Part shown: piece after piece, positions 62,300 through 64,000 of the stretch
Position numbering within the stretch: position 1 is the first letter of the stretch
Layout: every line of letters starts with the position of its first letter
Origin: Mucilaginibacter sp.
GTDB lineage: Bacteria; Bacteroidota; Bacteroidia; Sphingobacteriales; Sphingobacteriaceae
Reading direction: 5' to 3'
DNA: 64,000 nt
Assembly: GCF_028288185.1 (NCBI RefSeq)
Contig: NZ_JAQBOF010000029.1
Location: 124,001 to 188,000, forward strand
The notes under the pieces: model-generated
What the model was told of the DNA's origin: nothing
Database searches by the model: none
Seen by the model: only the letters and a program-made list of their open reading frames with translations
Program-made: the position numbers and the translations under genes

Positions 62300-64000
62300 A
62301 TGGATAGACACTTGGGCCCATCACAGAATTACTTGTTAACCAATGCAACGTTGCATCATATTTTGGAGGGAGATATTTCACACCGCCAAGACAAAGTTGC
62401 AGGCAAGACTGTTCTGACAACGATCCTGGCTGGCGGCTTGCATACCTGGAAGGCTTGGGAACAGTTTTTGCAACATCGTCCTGATATAAAACACGGTTTG
62501 TTCTTTAATGACGCCGCAGGTGAGGATTGGTATTTTGTACGGGAAATGAGCAATGGGGTCATGTTGTTAAAGTTACCACGAAGTGCTTTCCAAAGTAATG
62601 CGGCAAGACTAACACGCATGGCCGAAGATTATCATAAATCCGGTTATCTCTGGAAAACACTATTTCCAAAAGGCTATAATGAAACTGCCGTTGTCCAAGC
62701 TATAGTAGATGCATTAGAAAACCAGGATACGGAAGAAACTACGCCAGATTATATTATCGGCTATACCAAAAGCCCCGATCCATTCAAAGTACTCAAAATA
62801 AGGATTCAACTCAGAGGCAATGAAATACTTTCGGCGTTCCCAACCTGGGGGCAACCCATGACTGGTAACGCCGGGAAGCCCTATTCGCCAGCTGAAGCGT
62901 TACGCCTAATTATTGCCGGGTCGACGGTATTGACACAGGCAGACCGCATACGCTTGGAGAATTTGCAGTTCGGCTTCAATCGGCAATCCTTTCAAGAATT
63001 ATTCACCAATACTCCGGGATTCATCCTTGCAAGGCCGCGCACCGACTTAACCCAAAAACGAGTATATCAACGGCAGCAACGCTTCAAAGAACTGGGTAAG
63101 ATTGCGGCCTCACTTTCAGCCGGCGAAATGGATCAAGTATATAAGCTGGCCATGTCAGACACTTATTTGAGGTACACTTTTCCAATCCTTCGCAATTTAT
63201 ATGGTACGGAATACATCGAAGTTACCCGGACACTGCGTAACAAAAATGCCGTATCAATTTATCAAAATTTACAAGAATTTATTATCGTCTTGCGTAACCG
63301 GGATAAGGCCGATCATACCAAACGGGCTTATGAAGTAATTAAAAAATATTTGAAAGTACGTTTCATTTATACTGGTGGTCTCGACCAGTGGGAAATTAAA
63401 CGGCTTTCTGCCATCATATTAGAAACCATTATCGACTATAACGATCCTCAAGTCAGTAAGGAATTCATAGAGTTGCTAAGCGTGTCACCAGTGCGCCTCG
63501 CCATATTTACGGACTTTAATCCTTTTCCGCTTTTTGATCCCGATCCGATGCTGGTCGGCCTAACCGGCATACCTAAACCTATGTTTATGAACCACTTTTA
63601 TGAATACGTGGTTCAGCAATTGGGCGCGAATTATACCTTAAATTTCAATGAAGAATTTAATTTGGAAACCGCGCGAAAAGCGCAAGACCACGTTGGTCCC
63701 TACGGCAAGGAACTAGCGCAAAACCAAGTACTGTTTAGTCTGGCTAGTGATTTTGGTATATTCTCTGAACAATTTGGCCAGCTTTGCGCCACCTTAGAAA
63801 TTAATGCTGAAACGATTGTGTTGATTGGTTTAATCCTTACCTCTTACGCCAGGTGTACTGCGGTAAATATTCAACGAATTATTTTAAAATATCGCCATAT
63901 TTTGGGGCCGCATCCCGATGATCTCACTTTTGGAACACCGGAGCATATCCGACTTGTGCACGCGCGCCATGAATACCAGTTCCTGGATCAACTTTTTGAT
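62300..64000 (+). CDS. Large unknown protein, 3' end beyond window
   Basis: From ATG 62300 a frame of 567 codons stays open to the last base. It begins MDRHLGPSQNYLLTNATLHH and has no signal peptide. Aromatic-rich segments such as LHTWKAWEQFLQHRPDIKHG and YHKSGYLWKTLFPKGYN and many helical stretches follow. I do not recognise a domain. It starts 20 bp after the membrane protein stop, making it the third member of the cluster. Confidence 0.65.
   Translation, partial: MDRHLGPSQNYLLTNATLHHILEGDISHRQDKVAGKTVLTTILAGGLHTWKAWEQFLQHRPDIKHGLFFNDAAGEDWYFVREMSNGVMLLKLPRSAFQSNAARLTRMAEDYHKSGYLWKTLFPKGYNETAVVQAIVDALENQDTEETTPDYIIGYTKSPDPFKVLKIRIQLRGNEILSAFPTWGQPMTGNAGKPYSPAEALRLIIAGSTVLTQADRIRLENLQFGFNRQSFQELFTNTPGFILARPRTDLTQKRVYQRQQRFKELGKIAASLSAGEMDQVYKLAMSDTYLRYTFPILRNLYGTEYIEVTRTLRNKNAVSIYQNLQEFIIVLRNRDKADHTKRAYEVIKKYLKVRFIYTGGLDQWEIKRLSAIILETIIDYNDPQVSKEFIELLSVSPVRLAIFTDFNPFPLFDPDPMLVGLTGIPKPMFMNHFYEYVVQQLGANYTLNFNEEFNLETARKAQDHVGPYGKELAQNQVLFSLASDFGIFSEQFGQLCATLEINAETIVLIGLILTSYARCTAVNIQRIILKYRHILGPHPDDLTFGTPEHIRLVHARHEYQFLDQLFD

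Noticed and set aside
1..64000. CRISPR arrays, rRNA genes, integrase, relaxase or conjugation genes
   Set aside because: None was recognised by scanning for repeats or protein motifs.

Overview
The window looks like a chromosomal stretch of a Bacteroidota bacterium, most likely Sphingobacteriaceae (Mucilaginibacter/Pedobacter-like). This is inferred from protein style, not from a marker gene. Supporting signs are a SusC/SusD pair with a FecR anti-sigma factor, a GH95 fucosidase cluster, an RteC regulator of conjugative elements, a Bacteroidota-type PRTRC cassette, TAnnTTTG-type promoter boxes and an absence of strong Shine-Dalgarno sites.

Layout. (1) 1-6.5 kb: ordinary metabolism, with a D-threonine-aldolase-like gene cut by the window edge, a RidA protein, a secreted SGNH hydrolase, a GH95 glycosidase, and a divergent lipoprotein combining a haem c motif with FG-GAP repeats. 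A 38-bp near-perfect palindrome closes this block. It is followed by a degenerate tRNA-like sequence that may mark an integration boundary. (2) 6.7-12.6 kb: a minus-strand PRTRC cassette (ThiF, B, F-like, C, E, SSB and small unknowns) ending in a clear terminator. Upstream lies a ~550-bp non-coding stretch with a long imperfect inverted repeat. (3) 13.1-20.1 kb: a first defence or accessory cluster: AbiH, DinB, an HTH protein, an HNH nuclease, and a tight operon of a PD-(D/E)XK-like protein, a one-TM protein and a SEC-C protein. An IS630-type transposase gene follows. (4) 21.8-38.3 kb: the core defence island. A complete ABC-three-component (ABC-3C) type operon (MBL hydrolase, trypsin-like protease, middle component, Rad50-like ATPase) converges on a second operon of MBL hydrolase, an E2-E1-JAB triple fusion and a membrane patatin. 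After these come a pPIWI-associated-nuclease-like gene, a GNAT, an LRAT-type protein, a P-loop NTPase/Mrr fusion, an HNH protein and a third MBL protein. (5) 38.3-45.1 kb: a secreted beta-rich protein, a decayed small gene, a compact unusual operon (phosphoesterase, APC permease, nucleotidyltransferase, GRDP-like protein), and an RteC operon with a palindrome at its start codon. (6) 45.4-59.6 kb: metabolism again: a cysteine-synthase-like enzyme, threonine dehydrogenase, an Lrp regulator, an M16 peptidase, three secreted redox-related proteins, SusD, SusC and FecR. The ECF sigma factor expected next to FecR is absent. (7) 59.7-64 kb: a further accessory cluster, with a PD-(D/E)XK-type nuclease, a membrane protein and a large unknown gene running off the end.

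The strongest candidate for an undescribed system is the MBL / E2-E1-JAB / patatin operon (27.9-32.6 kb). It has the conjugation and effector logic of type II CBASS, but an MBL protein ending in glycine sits where the CD-NTase would be, and a 13-bp perfect inverted repeat lies just before its first start codon. Together with the PRTRC ThiF cassette, the window carries two independent E1-type systems. No integrase, relaxase, conjugation apparatus, CRISPR array, rRNA or intact tRNA was seen.
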